Shown here one piece after another: positions 35,538 to 50,813 of a DNA stretch of 64,000 bases; the first letter of the stretch is position 1, and each line of letters begins with the position of its first letter. Below the pieces are notes generated by a model. That model ran no database searches. It saw only the letters and a program-made list of their open reading frames with translations, and had not been told where the DNA came from. Location: assembly GCF_008831285.2 (NCBI RefSeq), contig NC_045151.1:4151544-4215543 (forward strand). Direction: 5' to 3'. The position numbers and the translations under genes were made by a program. The DNA comes from Nymphaea colorata. Taxonomy: Eukaryota > Streptophyta > Magnoliopsida > Nymphaeales > Nymphaeaceae.

Positions 35538-35617
35538 TTTTGAATATTATCACATCTTTGGATAAAGACAATTAAAATTCCAAATTTCTTCAGCATTTAA
35601 AGTGGGACATATACATA

Positions 35618-35622
35618 TACAT

Positions 35623-35667
<45 letters not shown>
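35618..35667. repeat. (TA)n microsatellite
   Basis: About 20-25 TA dinucleotides, interrupted once. Confidence 0.9.
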
Positions 35668-35670
<3 letters not shown>

Positions 35671-35689
35671 TTAAGTACTCTTGTATATG

Positions 35690-36440
35690 GTGATGTCAAT
35701 GACTTATATTTGAATTGGATGTACCTTTTTCCCATATCTGAATTATCAGATGTTCACATATTCAGATTCAAATACAAATGAAAAAAGTTCTAGGTTATAT
35801 TTGGACTTAATTTTTAATCAATTCATCATCAGAATTCAGGTTTAACTTTCACAACAAGTCCAAATATGACTTTTAAAAATCTGTGTCCCATTGTAATATG
35901 TTAAGAACTGGCTTCCAAAAAATACCTTATCGAAAGAAAATCCCTTCAGTGAGGAGTGCACGGCAGGCCCTGCACCCTATGCCAGAGCACTTAGTAGTGC
36001 ACCAAGTGCTCTAGGCAGTGCACAAGCGCTGCCAAAACATGGCGCAAGGGGGGAAATTGAGGGTGCCCTTTGCCCCCTGCTACCCCAGGTAGGTCCCATG
36101 CAAAAAAAAAAAAGAGTTTAACGACAAAAATATGTAATTCATAAAGCGGATCTAGCTTCATTTTTTATGATTACAGGTCCCTTTTCGATCCAAATCTAAT
36201 TTCCTTGAATGGGAAGGTCACAGATCGATGTTGAAGATAGGATCATGGATTAGATAGGTGATTAGCCATGAAATATGGATTGTACATCCAGATTTGGATT
36301 ATAAAGCATAGTCGAATTGAAAAGCGATGGGGAGCAATGATGTTGAGAATTGATCCTTGGGCTCGATTCAAACATTTGAGTCTAAATTATTTCTTTTTAT
36401 CTAGATTTTTGGTCTTTTGATCTAATCTAGACCTGTGGGC
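35690..36440. other. Spacer before the satellite array
   Basis: 35690-35900 is a truncated GAATCTGAATCC-type repeat. 35940-36080 is a GC-richer patch with short inverted words around GCACTTAGTAGTGC. 36110-36440 appears single-copy within the window. No gene. Confidence 0.4.
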
Positions 36441-37690
36441 AATCCCACTTGCATCCATTTGAACTTGAGATTTCAATCAAAAAAATCAATCATTGTACAT
36501 ATAATAACAAGTGAAACGCATTAGGCTAATGATAAGCGATCAAACGAATGACGTGAATCTCATTTTTTCATACAAACTTTTAGTTTGAACCATTTAAATC
36601 ATTCGTTATAGATGTAAAAACAAGCGAAACACATTATATTAAATGAAATACAGCAGGTAAATAACTTAAATGTCTTTTATGTACATACAACCTTGTGATT
36701 TCATTCCACTAAATCATTCAACACGCATGTTTAAGCACATTCACGCATTAGTTTGTGATTCAAGTGATTCAATTGATCCCTTATAGTTAACCTAATGTGT
36801 TTAACTGTTTATTACTTCTATAAAGAACGATTTAAATGACTGAAATCACAAGTTCATATAGTTAAAAATGGAATCTATGCATTAGTTACATCCCTAGTAC
36901 TTAATCGAAAGAAATAAACTTGTCGTTACATCTATAGTACGCGATATAAGCGATTGAAATCAGTTGTTCGTATAAAAACGAGTGTGATTTAAGCGATTCA
37001 TTTGATAACACATATTTAAATCAATGTTTTTAACCTGTTAAGACATCCATTTTGAATGATTTATTTGATCAAAAACACAAGTTTGTACGAGAATGAATAA
37101 GATTCTAGTCGTCAATTTGCTCCCCTATATTTAATCTAATGTGTTTCACTTGTTATTACATGTGTAACGAACGATTTAAATGATTGAAATCACAAGTTCA
37201 TATGAATACAAGTGGGATCTATGCTTTTGTTTGACCCATTTTACTTAATTCAATGAGTTCTCGTATTGAAACGAACAAAAAGTTATGCTTATTGGACTAA
37301 CTAGAAGCATCAAACTAATGTATACATCAGATTTGTGTCCATATGAATTGGTGATTTCAAACATTTAAATCATTACTTATACGCGTACTAACAAGTGAAA
37401 CACATTAGATTAACTATAAAAGAGCAAATGAACCACTTGAATTTTGTTCATTTTCATGCAAACTTGTGATTTAAATCCATTAAATCAGTCAACGTGGATG
37501 TAGCAACAAGTTAATCACATTCAATGAAATATGCGGGTTCAGATGAATCGCTTAAATCCCACTCACATTGATACAAACTTGAGATTTCAATTCAGTAGAT
37601 CCTTTCTATTGATGAAACTACAAGTTCAACTCATTGGATTGACTACAAGAGATCAAACTAATGCGTAGATCCCATTTGCATCCATTTGAA

Positions 37691-38917
37691 CTTATGATTT
37701 CAATCAACAAAATCAATCATTGTACATGTAATAACAAGTGAAACGCATTAAGCTAATGATAGGCGATGAAACGAATGACGTGAATCTCATTTTTTCATAC
37801 AAACTTTTAGTTTGAATCATTTAAATCATTCGTTATAGATGTAATAACAAGCGAAACACATTAGATTAACTGAAATACAACAGGTAAATAACTTAAATGT
37901 CATTTAGGTTCATACAAGCTGGTAATTTCATTCTACTGAATCATTCAACATGCATGTTTAAGCACATTCACGCATTAGTTTGTGATTCAAGTCATTCAAT
38001 TGATCCCTTATAGTTAACCAAATGTGTTTCACTGTTTATTACTTCTATAAAGAACGATTTAAATGATTGAAATCACCACTTCATATAGTTAAAAGTGAAA
38101 TCTATGCATTAGTTTCATCCCTAGTACTTAATCGAAAGAAATAAACTTGTCGTTACATCTATAGTACGCGATATAAGAGATTGAAATCAGTTGTTCGTAT
38201 AAACACGAGTGCGATTTAAGCGATTCATTTGATCACACATATTTAAATGAATGTTTTTAACTTGTTAATAAAACCATTTTGAATGACTTATTTGATCGAA
38301 ATCACGAGTTTGTACGAGAATGAATAAGATTCAAGTCGTTAATGTGCTCCCCTATATTTAATCTAATGTGTTTCACTTGTTATTACATGTGTAACAAACG
38401 ATTTAAATGATTGAAATCACAAGTTCATAAGGATACAAGTGGGATCTATGCTTTTGTTTGAACCCTTTTACTTAATTCAATGACTTCTCGTATTGAAACG
38501 AACAAAAAGTTCTACTTATTGGACTAACTAGAAGCATCAAACTAAGGTATACATCAGATTTGTGTCCATATGAATTGGTGATTTCAATCATTTAAATCAT
38601 TACTTATACATGTATTAACAAGTGAAACACATTAGATTAACTATAAAAGAGCAAATGAACCACTTGAATTTCGTTCATTTTCATGCAAACTTGTGATTTA
38701 AATCTACTAAATCATTCAACGTGGATGTAGCAACAAGTTAATCACATTCAATGAAATATGCGTGCTCAGATGAATCGCTTAAATCCCACTCGTATTGATA
38801 CAAACTTGTTATTTCAATTCATTAGACTCTTACTATTGATGTAACTACAAGTTCAACTCATTGGATTGACTACAAGAGATCAAACTAATGCGTAGATCCC
38901 ATTTAAATCCATTTGGA
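37691..38917. repeat. Representative satellite unit: monomers in mirrored order
   Basis: Dissection by monomer boundaries (direct monomers open with CTTGTGATTTCAATC-like, inverted ones close with GATTGAAATCACAAG-like): D 37691-37803; E 37804-37918; truncated F 37919-37968; then inverted D' 37969-38080, C' 38081-38192, B' 38193-38308, A' 38309-38423; a 151-bp spacer with two truncated C-type pieces facing opposite ways (38424-38574); then direct A 38575-38689, B 38690-38804, C 38805-38917. A and the reverse complement of A' match at about 95 of 115 positions by hand alignment. B/B', C/C' and D/D' also pair. The total is 1227 bp. Confidence 0.9.
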
Positions 38918-41900
38918 CTTGTGATTTCAATCAACAAAATCAATCACTGTACGTGTAATAACAAGTGAAACACATTAGGCTAATGATAAGCGATCAAACG
39001 AATGACGTGAATCTCATTTTTTCATACAAACTGTTAGTTTGAACCATTTAAATCATTTGTTATGGATGTAAAAACAAGCGAAACACATTATATTAACTGA
39101 AATACGGCAAGTAAATAACTTAAATGTCTTTTATGTACATACAAGCTTGTGATTTCATTCCACTAAATCATTCAACATGCATGTTTAAGCACATTCACGC
39201 ATTAGTTTGTGATTCAAGTCATTCAATTGATCCCTTATAGTTAGGCTAATGTGTTTCACTGTTTATTAATTCTATAAAGAACCATTTAAATGATTGAAAA
39301 CACCACTTCATATAGTTAAAAATGGAATCTATGCGTTAGTTTCATCCCTAGTACTTAATCGAAAGAAATAAACTTGTCGTTACATCTATAGTACGCGATA
39401 TAAGCGATTGAAATCAGTTGTTTGTATAAACACGAGTGTGATTTAAGCGATTCATTTCATCACACATATTTAAATGAATGTTTTTAACTTGTTAATACAT
39501 CCATTTTGAATGATTTATTTGATCGAAATCACGAGTTTGTACGAGAATGAATAAGATTCAAGTCATTAATGTGCTCCTCTATATTTAATCTAATGTGTTT
39601 CACTTGTTATTACATGTGTAACGAACGATTTAAATGATTGAAATCACAAGTTCATAAGTATACACATGGGATCTATGCTTTTTTTTTAAACCTTTTACTT
39701 CATTCAATGAGTTCTCGTATTGAAACGAACAAAAAGTTCTGCTTATTGGACAAACTAGAAGCATCAAACTAATGTATACATCAGATTTGTGTCCATACGA
39801 ATTGGTGATTTCAATCATTTAAATCATTACTTATACATGTATTGACAAGTGAAACACTTTAGATTAACTATAAAAGAGCAAATGAACCACTTGAATTTCG
39901 TTCATTTTCATGCAAACTTGTGATTTAAATCCACTAAATCATTCAACGTGGATGTAGCAACAAGTTAATCACATTCAATGAAATATGCGTGCTCAGATGA
40001 ATCGCTTAAATCCCACTCGTATTGATACAAACTTGTGATTTCAATTCATTAGATCCTTACTATTGATGTAACTACAAGTTCAACTCATTGGATTGACTAC
40101 AAGAGATCAAACTAATGCATTGATCCCATTTAAATCCATTTGGACTAGTGATTTCAAGCAACAAAAATCAATCACTGTACATGTAATAACAAGTGAAACG
40201 CATTAGGCTAATGATAAATGATAAGCGATCAAACGAATGACGTGAATCTCATTTTTTCATACAAACTTTTAGTTTGAACCATTTAAATCATTTGTTATGG
40301 ATGTAAAAACAAGCGAAACACATTATATTAACTGAAATACAGCAAGTAAATAACTTAAATGTCTTTTATGTACATACAAGCTTGTGATTTCATTCCACTA
40401 AATCATTCAACATGCATGTTTAAGCACATTCACGCATTAGTTTGTGATTCAAGCCATTCAATTGATCCCTTATGGTTAACCTAATGTGTTTCACTGTTTA
40501 TTACTTCTATAAAGAACGATTTAAATGATTGAAATCACCAGTTCATATAGTTAAAAATGAAATCTATGCATTAGTTTCATCCCTAAAAATTAATTGAAAG
40601 AAATATGCTTGCCGTTACATCTATAGTACGTGATATAAGCGATTGAAATCAGTTGTTCGTATAAACACGAGTGTGATTTAAGTGATTCGTATGATCACAC
40701 ATATTTAAATGAATGTTTTTAACTTGTTAATACATCCATTTTGAATGATTTATTTGATCGAAATCACGAGTTTGTACGAGAATGAATAAGATTCAGGTCG
40801 TTAATGTGCTCCTTTATATTTAATCTAATGTGTTTCACTTGTTATTACATGTGTAACGAACGATTTAAATGATTGAAACCAGAAGTTCATAAGGATACAA
40901 GTGGGATCTATGCTTTTGTTTGAACCCTTTTACTTAATTCAATGAGTTCTCGTATTGAAACGAACAAAAAGTTCTGCTTATTGGACTTACTAGAAGTATC
41001 AAACTAATGTATACATCAGATTTGGGTCCATATAAATTGTTGATTTCAATCACTTAAATCATTACTTATACATGTACTAACAAGTGAAACACTTTAGATT
41101 AACTATAAAAGAGCAAATGAACCACTTGAATTTTGTTCATTTTCATGCAGACTTGTGATTTAAATCCACTAAATCAGTCAACCTGGATGTAGCAACAAGT
41201 TAATCACATTCAATGAAATATGCGTGCTCCGATGAATCACTTAAATCTCACTCGTATTGATACAAACTTGTGATTTCAATTCATTAGATCCTTACTATTG
41301 ATGTAACTACAAGTTCAACTCATTGGATTGACTACAAGAGATCAAACTAATGCGTAGATCCCATTTGCATCCATTTGAACTTGTGATTTCAATGAACAAA
41401 ATCGATCATTGTACATGTAATAACAAGTGAAACGCATTAGGCTAATGATAAGCGATCAAACGAATGACGTAAATAATTCGTTATAGATGTAATAACAAGC
41501 GAAACACATTGTATTAACTGAAATACAGCAAGTAAATAAGTGAAATGTCTTTTATGTACATACAAGCTTGTCATTTCATATCACTAAATCATTCAACATG
41601 CATGTTTAAGCACATTCACGCATTAGTTTGTGATTCAAGTCATTCAATTGATCCCTTATGGTTAACCTAATATGTTTCACTATTTATTACTTCTATAAAG
41701 AACGATTTAAATGATTGAAATCACCAGTTCATGTAGTTAAAAATGAAATCTATGCATTAGTTTCATCCCTAGAAATTAATTGAAAGAAATAAACTTGTCG
41801 TTACATCTATAATACGCGATATAAGCGATTGAAATCAGTTGTTCGTATAAACACGAGTGTGATTTAAGCGATTCATTTGATCACACATATTTAAATGAAT

Positions 41901-44900
41901 GTTTTTAACTTGTTAATACATCCATTTTGAATGATTTATTTGATGGAAATCACAAGTTTGTACGAGAATGAATAAGATTCAAGTCGTTAATGTGCTCCTC
42001 CATATTTAATCTAATGTGTTTCACTTATTATTACATGTGTAACAAACGATTTAAATGATTGAAACCACAAGTTCATATGGATACAAGTGGGATCTATGCT
42101 TTTGGATCAACCCTTTTACTTAATTCAATGAGTTCTCGTATTGAAACGAACAAAAAGTTCTGCTTATCGAACTAACTACAAGCATCAAACTAATGTATAC
42201 ATTAGATTTGTGTCCATATGAATTTGTGATTTCAATCATTTAAATAATTACTTATACATGTATTAACAAGTGAAACACTTTAGATTAACTATAAAAGAGC
42301 AAATGAACCACTTGAATTTCGTTCATTTTCATGCAAACTTGTGATTTAAATCCACTAAATCATTCAAAGTGGATGTAGCAACAAGTTAATCACATTCAAT
42401 GAAATATGCGTGCTCAGATCTAATTGGATTGACTACAAGAGATCAAACTAATGCGTAGATCCCATTTAAATCCATTTGGACTTGTTATTTCAATCAACAA
42501 AATCAATCACTGTACATGTAATAACAAGTGAAACGCATTAGGCTAATGATAAGCGATCAAACGAATGACGTTAATCTCATTTTTTCATACAAACTTTTTG
42601 TTTGAACCACTTAAATCATTTGTTATGGACGTAAAAACAAGCGAAACACATTATATTAACTGAAATACAGCAAGTAAATAACTTAAATGTCTTTTATGTA
42701 CATACAAGCTTGTGATTTCATTCCACTAAATCATTCAACATGCATGTTTAAGCACATTCACGTATTAGTTTATGATTCAAGTCATTCAATTGGTCCCTTA
42801 TAGTTAGGCGAATGTGTTTCACTGTTTATTACTTCTATAAAGAACGATTTAAATAATTGAAATCACCACTTCATATAGTTAAAAATGGAATCTATGCATT
42901 AGTTTGATCCCTAGTACTTAATCGAAAGAAATAAACTTGTCGTCACATCTATAGTGTGCGATATAAGCGATTGAAATCAGTTGTTCGTACAAACACGAGT
43001 GTGATTTAAGAGATTCATTTGATCACACATATTTAAATGAATATTTTTAACTTGTTAATACATCCATTTTGAATTATTTATTTGATCGAAATCACGAGTT
43101 TGTACGAGAATGAATAACATTTTAATCGTTAATGTGCTCCTCTATATTTAATCTAATGTGTTTCACTTGTTATTATATGTGTAACGAACGATTTAAATGA
43201 TCGAAATCACAAGTTCATATGGATACAAATGGGATCTATGCTTTTGTTTGACCCCTTTTACTTCATTCAATGAGTTCTCGTATTGAAACGAACAAAAAGT
43301 TCTACTTATTGGACTAACTAGAAGCATCAAACTAATGTATACGTCAGATTTGTGTCCATATGAATTGGTGATTTCAATCATTACCTATACATGTAATAAC
43401 AACTGAAACACATTAGATTAACTATAAAAGAGCAAATGAACCACTTGAATTTTGTTCATTTTCATGCAGACTTGTGATTGAAATCCACTAAATCAGTCAA
43501 CGTGGATGTAGCAACAAGTTAATCACATTCAATGAAATATGCGTGCTCAGATGAATCGCTGAAATCCCACTCGTATTGATACAAACTTGTGATTTCAATT
43601 CATTAGATCCTTACTATTGATGTAACTACAAGTTCAACTCATTGGATTGACTACAAGAGATCAAACTAATGCGTAGATCCCATTTGCATCCATTGGAACT
43701 TGTGATTTCAATCAACAAAATCGATCATTGTACATGTAATAACAAGTGAAACGCATTAGGCTAATGATAAGCGATCAAACGATTGACGTGAATCTCATTT
43801 TTTCTTATAAACTTTTAGTTTGAACCATTTAAATCATTCGTTATAGATGTAAAAACAAGCGAATCACATTATATTAACTGAAATACAGCAAGTAGATAAT
43901 TGAAATGTCTTTTATATACATACAAGCTTGTGATTTCATATCACTAAATCATTCAACATGCATGTTCAAGCACATTCACGCACTAGTTTGTCATTCAAGT
44001 CATTCAATTGATCCCTTATGGTTAACCTAGTGTGTTTCACTGTTTATTACTTCTATAAAGAAAGATTTAAATGATTGAAATCACCAGTTCATATAATTAA
44101 AAATGATATCTATGCATTAGTTTCCTCCCTAGAAATAAACTTGTCGTTGCATCTATAGTACGCGATATGAGCGATTGAAATCAGTCGTTCGTACAAACAC
44201 GAGTGTGATTTAAGCGATTCATATGATCACACATATTTAAATTAATGTTTTTAACTTGTTAATACATCCATTTTGAATGATTTATTTAATCGAAATCACG
44301 AGTGTGTACAAGAATGAATAATAAGATTCAAGTCGTTAATGTGCTTCTCTATATTTAATCTAATGTGTTTCACTTGTTATTACATGTGTAAGGAACGATT
44401 TAAATGATTCAAATCCCAAGTTCATAAGAATGCAAGTGGGATCTATGCTTTTGTTTGAACCCTTTTACTTAATTCAATGAGTTCTCGTAATCAAACGAAT
44501 AAAAAGTTCTGCTTATTGGACTAACTAGAAGCATCAAACTAATGTATACATCAGATTTGTGTCCATATGAATTGGTGATTTCAATCATTTAAATCATTAC
44601 TTATACATGTATTAACAAGTGAAACACTTTAGATTAACTATAAAAGAGGAAATGAACCACTTGAATTTCGTTCATTTTCATGCAAACTTGTGATTTAAAT
44701 CCACTAAATCATTCAACGTGGATGTAGCAACAAGTTAATCACATTCAATGAAATATGCGTGCTCAGATGAATCGCTTAAATCCCACTCGTATTGATACGA
44801 ACTTGTGATTTCAATTCATTAGAACATTACTATTGATGTAATTACAAGTTCAACTCACTGGATTGACTACAAGAGATCAAACTAATGCATAGATCCCATT

Positions 44901-47900
44901 TAAATCCATTTGGACTTGTGATTTCAATCAACAAAATCAATCCCTGTACATGTAATAACAAGTGAAAAGCATTAGGCTAATGATAAGCGATGAAACGGAT
45001 GACGTGAATCTCATTTTTTCATACAAACTTGTAGTTTGAACCATTTAAATCATTTGTTATGGAGGTAAAAACAAGCGAAACACATTATATTAACTGAAAT
45101 ACAACAAGTGAATAACTTAAATGTCTTTTATGTACATACAAGCTTGTGATTTCATTTCACTAAATCATTCAACATGCATGTTTAAGCACATTCACGCATT
45201 AGTTTGTGATTCAAGTCATTCAATTGATCCCTTATAGTTAGGCTAATGTGTTCCACTGTTTATTACTTCTATAAAGAACGATTTAAATGATTGAAATCAC
45301 CACTTCATATAGTTAAAAATGGAATCTATGCATTAGTTTCATCTCTAGTACTTAATCGAAAGAAAGAAACTTGTCGTTACATCTATAGTACGCAATATAA
45401 GCGATTGAAATCAGTTGTTCGTATAAACACGATTGGGATTTAAGCGATTCATTTGATCACACTTTTAATTGAATGTTTTTAACTTGTTAGTTCATCCATT
45501 TTGAATGATTTATTTGATCGAAATCACAAGTTTGTACGAGAATGAATAAGATTATAGTCGTTAGCTTCCCTATATTTAATCTAATGTGTTTCGCTTGTTA
45601 TTATATGTCTAACGAACGATTTAAATGATCGAAATCACAAGTTCATATGGATACAAATGGGATCTATGGTTTTGTTTGACCCGTTTTACTTAATTCAATG
45701 AGTTCTCGTATTGAAACGAACAAAAAGTTCTACTTATTTGACTAACTAGAAGCATCAAACTAATGTATACATCAGATTTGTGTCCATATGAATTGGTTAT
45801 TTCAATCATTACTTATACATGTAATAACAACTGAAACACATTAGATTAACTATAAAAGAGCAAATGAACCACTTGAATTTTGTTCATTTTCATGCAGACT
45901 TGTGATTTAAATCCACTAAATCAGTCAACGTGGATGTAGCAACAAGTTAATCACATTCAATGAAATATGCGTGCTCAGATGAATCGCTTAAATCCCACTC
46001 GTATTGATACAAACTTGTGATTTCAATTCATTAGATCCTTACTATTGATGTAACTACAAGTTCAACTCATTGGATTGACTACAAGAGATCAAACTAATGC
46101 GTAGATCTCATTTGCATCCATTTGAACTTGTGATTTCAATCAACAAAATCGATCATTGTACATGTAATAACAAGTGAAACGCATTAGGCTAATGATAAGC
46201 GATCAAACGAATGACGTGCATCTCATTTTTTCTTACAAACTTTTAGTTTGAACCATTTAAATCATTCGTTATAGATGTAAAAACAAGCGAAACACATTAT
46301 ATTAACTGAAATACAGCAAATAGATAATTGAAATGTCTTTTATGTACATACAAGCTTGTGATTTCATATCACTAAATCATTCAACATGCATGTTCAAGCA
46401 CATTCACGCATTAGTTTGTCATTCAAGTCATTCAATTGATCCCTTATGGTTAACCTAGTGTGTTTCACTGTTTATTACTTCTATAAAGAACGATTTAAAT
46501 GATTGAAATCACCAGTTCATATAGTTAAAAATGAAATCTATGCATTAGTTTCATCCCTAGAAATAAACTTGTCGTTACATCTATAGTCCGCGAAATAAGC
46601 GATTGAAATCAGTTGTTCGTATAAACACGAGGGTGATTTAAGCGATTCATTTGATCACACATATTTAAATGAATGTTTTTAACTTGTCAATACATCCATT
46701 TTGAATGATTTATTTGATCGAAATCACGAGTTTGTACAAGAATGAATAATAAGATTTAAGTCGTTAATGTGCTCCTCTATATTTAATCTAATGTGTTTCA
46801 CTTGTTATTACATGTGTAACAAACGATTTAAATGATTGAAATCCCAAGTTCATAAGAATGCAAGTGGGATCTATGCTTTTGTTTAAACCCCTTTTACTTA
46901 ATTCAATGAGTTCTCGTAATGAAACGAATAAAAAGTTCTGCTTATTGGACTAACTAGAACATCAAACTAATGTATACATCAGATTTGTGTCCATATGAAT
47001 TGGTGATTTCAATCATTTAAATCATTACTTATACATGTATTAACAAGTGAAACACTTTAGATTAACTATAAAAGAGGAAATGAACCACTTGAATTTCGTT
47101 CATTTTCATGCAAACTTGTGATTTAAATCCACTAAATCATTCAACGTGGATGTAGCAACAAGTTAATCACATTCAATGAAATATGCGTGCTCAGATGAAT
47201 CGCTTAAATCCCACTCGTATTGATACAAACTTGTGATTTCAATTCATTAGATCCTTACTATTGATGTAACTACAAGTTCAACTCATTGGATTGACTACAA
47301 GAGATCAAACTAATGTTTAGATCCCATTTGCATCCATTTGAACTTGTGATTTCAATCAACAAAATCGATCATTGTACATGTAATAACAAGTGAAACGCAT
47401 TAGGCTAATGATAAGCGATCAAACGAATGACGTGAATCTCATTTTTTCTTACAAACTTTTAGTTTGAACCATTTAAATCATTCGTTATAGATGTAAAAAG
47501 AAGCGAAACACATTATATTAACTGAAATACAGCAAAGTAGATAATTGAAATGTCTTTTATGTACATACAAGCTTGTGATTTCATATCACTAAATCATTCA
47601 ACATGCATGTTCAAGCACATTCATGTATTAGTTTGTCATTCAAGTCATTCAATTGATCCCTTATAGTTAGGATAATGTGTTCCACTGTTTATCACTTCTA
47701 TAAAGAACGATTTAAATGATTGAAATAACCACTTCATATAGTTAAAAATGGAATCTATGCATTAGTTTCATCCCTAGAAATAAACTTGTCGTTACATCTA
47801 TAGTCCGCGAAATAAGCGATTGAAATCAGTTGTTCGTATAAACACGAGTGTGATTTAAGCGATTCATTTGATCACACATATTTAAATGAATGTTTTTAAC

Positions 47901-50813
47901 TTGTTAATACATCCATTTTGAATGATTTATTTGATCGAAATCACGAGTTTGTACAGGAATGAATTATAAGATTCAAGTCGTTAATGTGCTCCTCTATATT
48001 TAAATCACAAGAAATCACATTCAATGAAATATGCGTGCTCAGATGAATCGCTTAAATCCCACTCGTATTGATACGAACTTGTGATTTCAATTCATTAGAA
48101 CATTACTATTGATGTAATTACAAGTTCAACTCATTGGATTGACTACAAGAGATCAAACTAATGCGTAGATCCCATTTAAATCTATTTGGACTTGTGATTT
48201 CAATAAACAAAATCAATCACTGTACATGTAATAACAAGTGAAATGCATTAGGCTAATGATAAGCGATGAAACGAATGACGTGAATCTCATTTTTTCATAC
48301 AAACTTGTAGTTTGAACCATTTAAATCATTTGTTATGGAGGTAAAAACAAGCGAAACACATTATATTAACTGAAATACAACAAGTGAATAACTTAAATGT
48401 CTTTTATGTACATACAAGCTTGTGATTTCATTTCACTAAATCATTCAACATGCATGTTTAAGCACATTCACGCATTAGTTTGTGATTCAAGTCATTCAAT
48501 TGATCCCTTATAGTTAGGCTAATGTGTTCCACTGTTTATTACTTCTATAAAGAACGATTTAAATGATTGAAATCACCACTTCATATAGTTAAAAATGGAA
48601 TCTATGCATTAGTTTCATCTCTAGTACTTAATCGAAAGAAAGAAACTTGTCGTTACATCTATAGTACGCAATATAAGCGATTGAAATCAGTTGTTCGTAT
48701 AAACACGATTGGGATTTAAGCGATTCATTTGATCACACTTTTAATTGAATGTTTTTAACTTGTTAGTTCATCCATTTTGAATGATTTATTTGATCGAAAT
48801 CACAAGTTTGTACGAGAATGAATAAGATTATAGTCGTTAGCTTCCCTATATTTAATCTAATGTGTTTCGCTTGTCATTATATGTCTAACGAATGATTTAA
48901 ATGATCGAAATCACAAGTTCATATGGATACAAATGGGATCTATGCTTTTGTTTGACCCGTTTTACTTAATTCAATGAGTTCTCGTATGGAAACGAACAAA
49001 AAGTTCTACTTATTTGACTAACTAGAAGCATCAAACTAATGTATACATCAGATTTGTGTCCATATGAATTGGTGATTTCAATCATTACTTATACATGTAA
49101 TAACAACTGAAACATATTAGATTAACTATAAAAGAGCAAATGAACCACTTGAATTTTGTTCTTTTTCATGCAGACTTGTGATTTAAATCCACTAAATCAG
49201 TCAACGTGGATGTAGCAACAAGTTAATCACGTTCAATGAAATATGCGTGCTCAGATGAATCGCTTAAATCCCACTCGTATTGATACAAACTTGTGAATTC
49301 AATTCATTAGATCCTTACTATTGATGTAACTACAAGTTCAACTCATTGGATTGAATACAAGAGATCAAACTAATGCGTAGATCCCATTTGCATCCATTTG
49401 AACTTGTGATTTCAATCAACAAAATCGATCATTGCACATGTAATAACAAGTGAAACGCATTAGGCTAATGATAAGCGATCAAACGAATGATGTGAATCTC
49501 ATTTTTTCTTACAAACTTTTAGTTTGAACCATTTAAATCATTCGTTATAGATGTAAAAACAAGCGAAACACATTATATTAACTGAAATAAAGCAAGTAGA
49601 TAATTGAAATGTCTTTTATGTACATACAAGCTTGTGATTTCATATCACTAAATCATTCAACATGCATGTTCAAGCACATTCACGCATTAGTTTGTCATTC
49701 AAGTCATTCAATTGATCCCTTATGGTTAACCTAGTGTGTTTCACTGTTTATTACTTCTATAAAGAACGATTTAAATGATTGAAATCACCAGTTCATATAG
49801 TTAAAAATGAAATCTATGCATTAGTTTCATCCCTAGAAATAAACTTGTCGTTACATTTATAGTCCGCGAAATAAGCGATTGAAATCAGTTGTTCGTATAA
49901 ACACGAGTGTGATTTAAGCGATTCATTTGATAACACATATTTAAATGAATGTTTTTAACTTGTTAATACATCCATTTTGAATGATTTATTTGATCGAAAT
50001 CACGAGTTTGTACAAGAATGAAGAATAAGATTCAAGTCGTTAATGTGCTCCTCTATATTTAATCTAATGTGTTTCACTTGTTATTACATGTGTAACGAAC
50101 GATTTAAATGATTCAAATCCCAAGTTCATAAGAATGCAAGTGGGATCTATGCTTTTGTTTGAACCCTTTTACTTAATTCAATGAGTTCTCGTAATCAAAC
50201 GAATAAAAATTTCTGCTTATTTGACTAACTAGAAGCATCAAACTAATGTATACATCAGATTTGTGTCCATATGAATTGGTGATTTCAATCATTTAAATCA
50301 TTACTTATACATGTATTAACAAGTGAAACACTTTAGATTAACTATAAAAGAGGAAATGAACCACTTGAATTTTGTTCATTTTCATGCAAACTTGTGATTT
50401 AAATCCACTAAATCATTCAACGTGGATGTAGCAACAAGTTAATCGCATTCAATGAAATATGCGTGCTCTGATGAATCGCTTAAATCCCACTCGTATTGAT
50501 ACAAACTTGTGATTTCAATTCATTAGAACCTTACTATTTATGTAATTACAAGTTCAACTCATTGGATTGACTACAAGAGATCAAACTAATGCGTAGATCC
50601 CATCTAAATCTATTTGGACTTGTGATTTTAATCAACAAAATCAATCACTGTACATGTAATAACAAGTGAAATGCATTAGGCTAATGATAAGCAATGAAAC
50701 GAATGACGTGAATCTCATTTTTTCATACAAACTTTTAGTTTGAACCATTTAAATCATTTGTTATGGATGTAAAAACAACCGAAACACATTATATTAACTG
50801 AAATACAGCAAGT

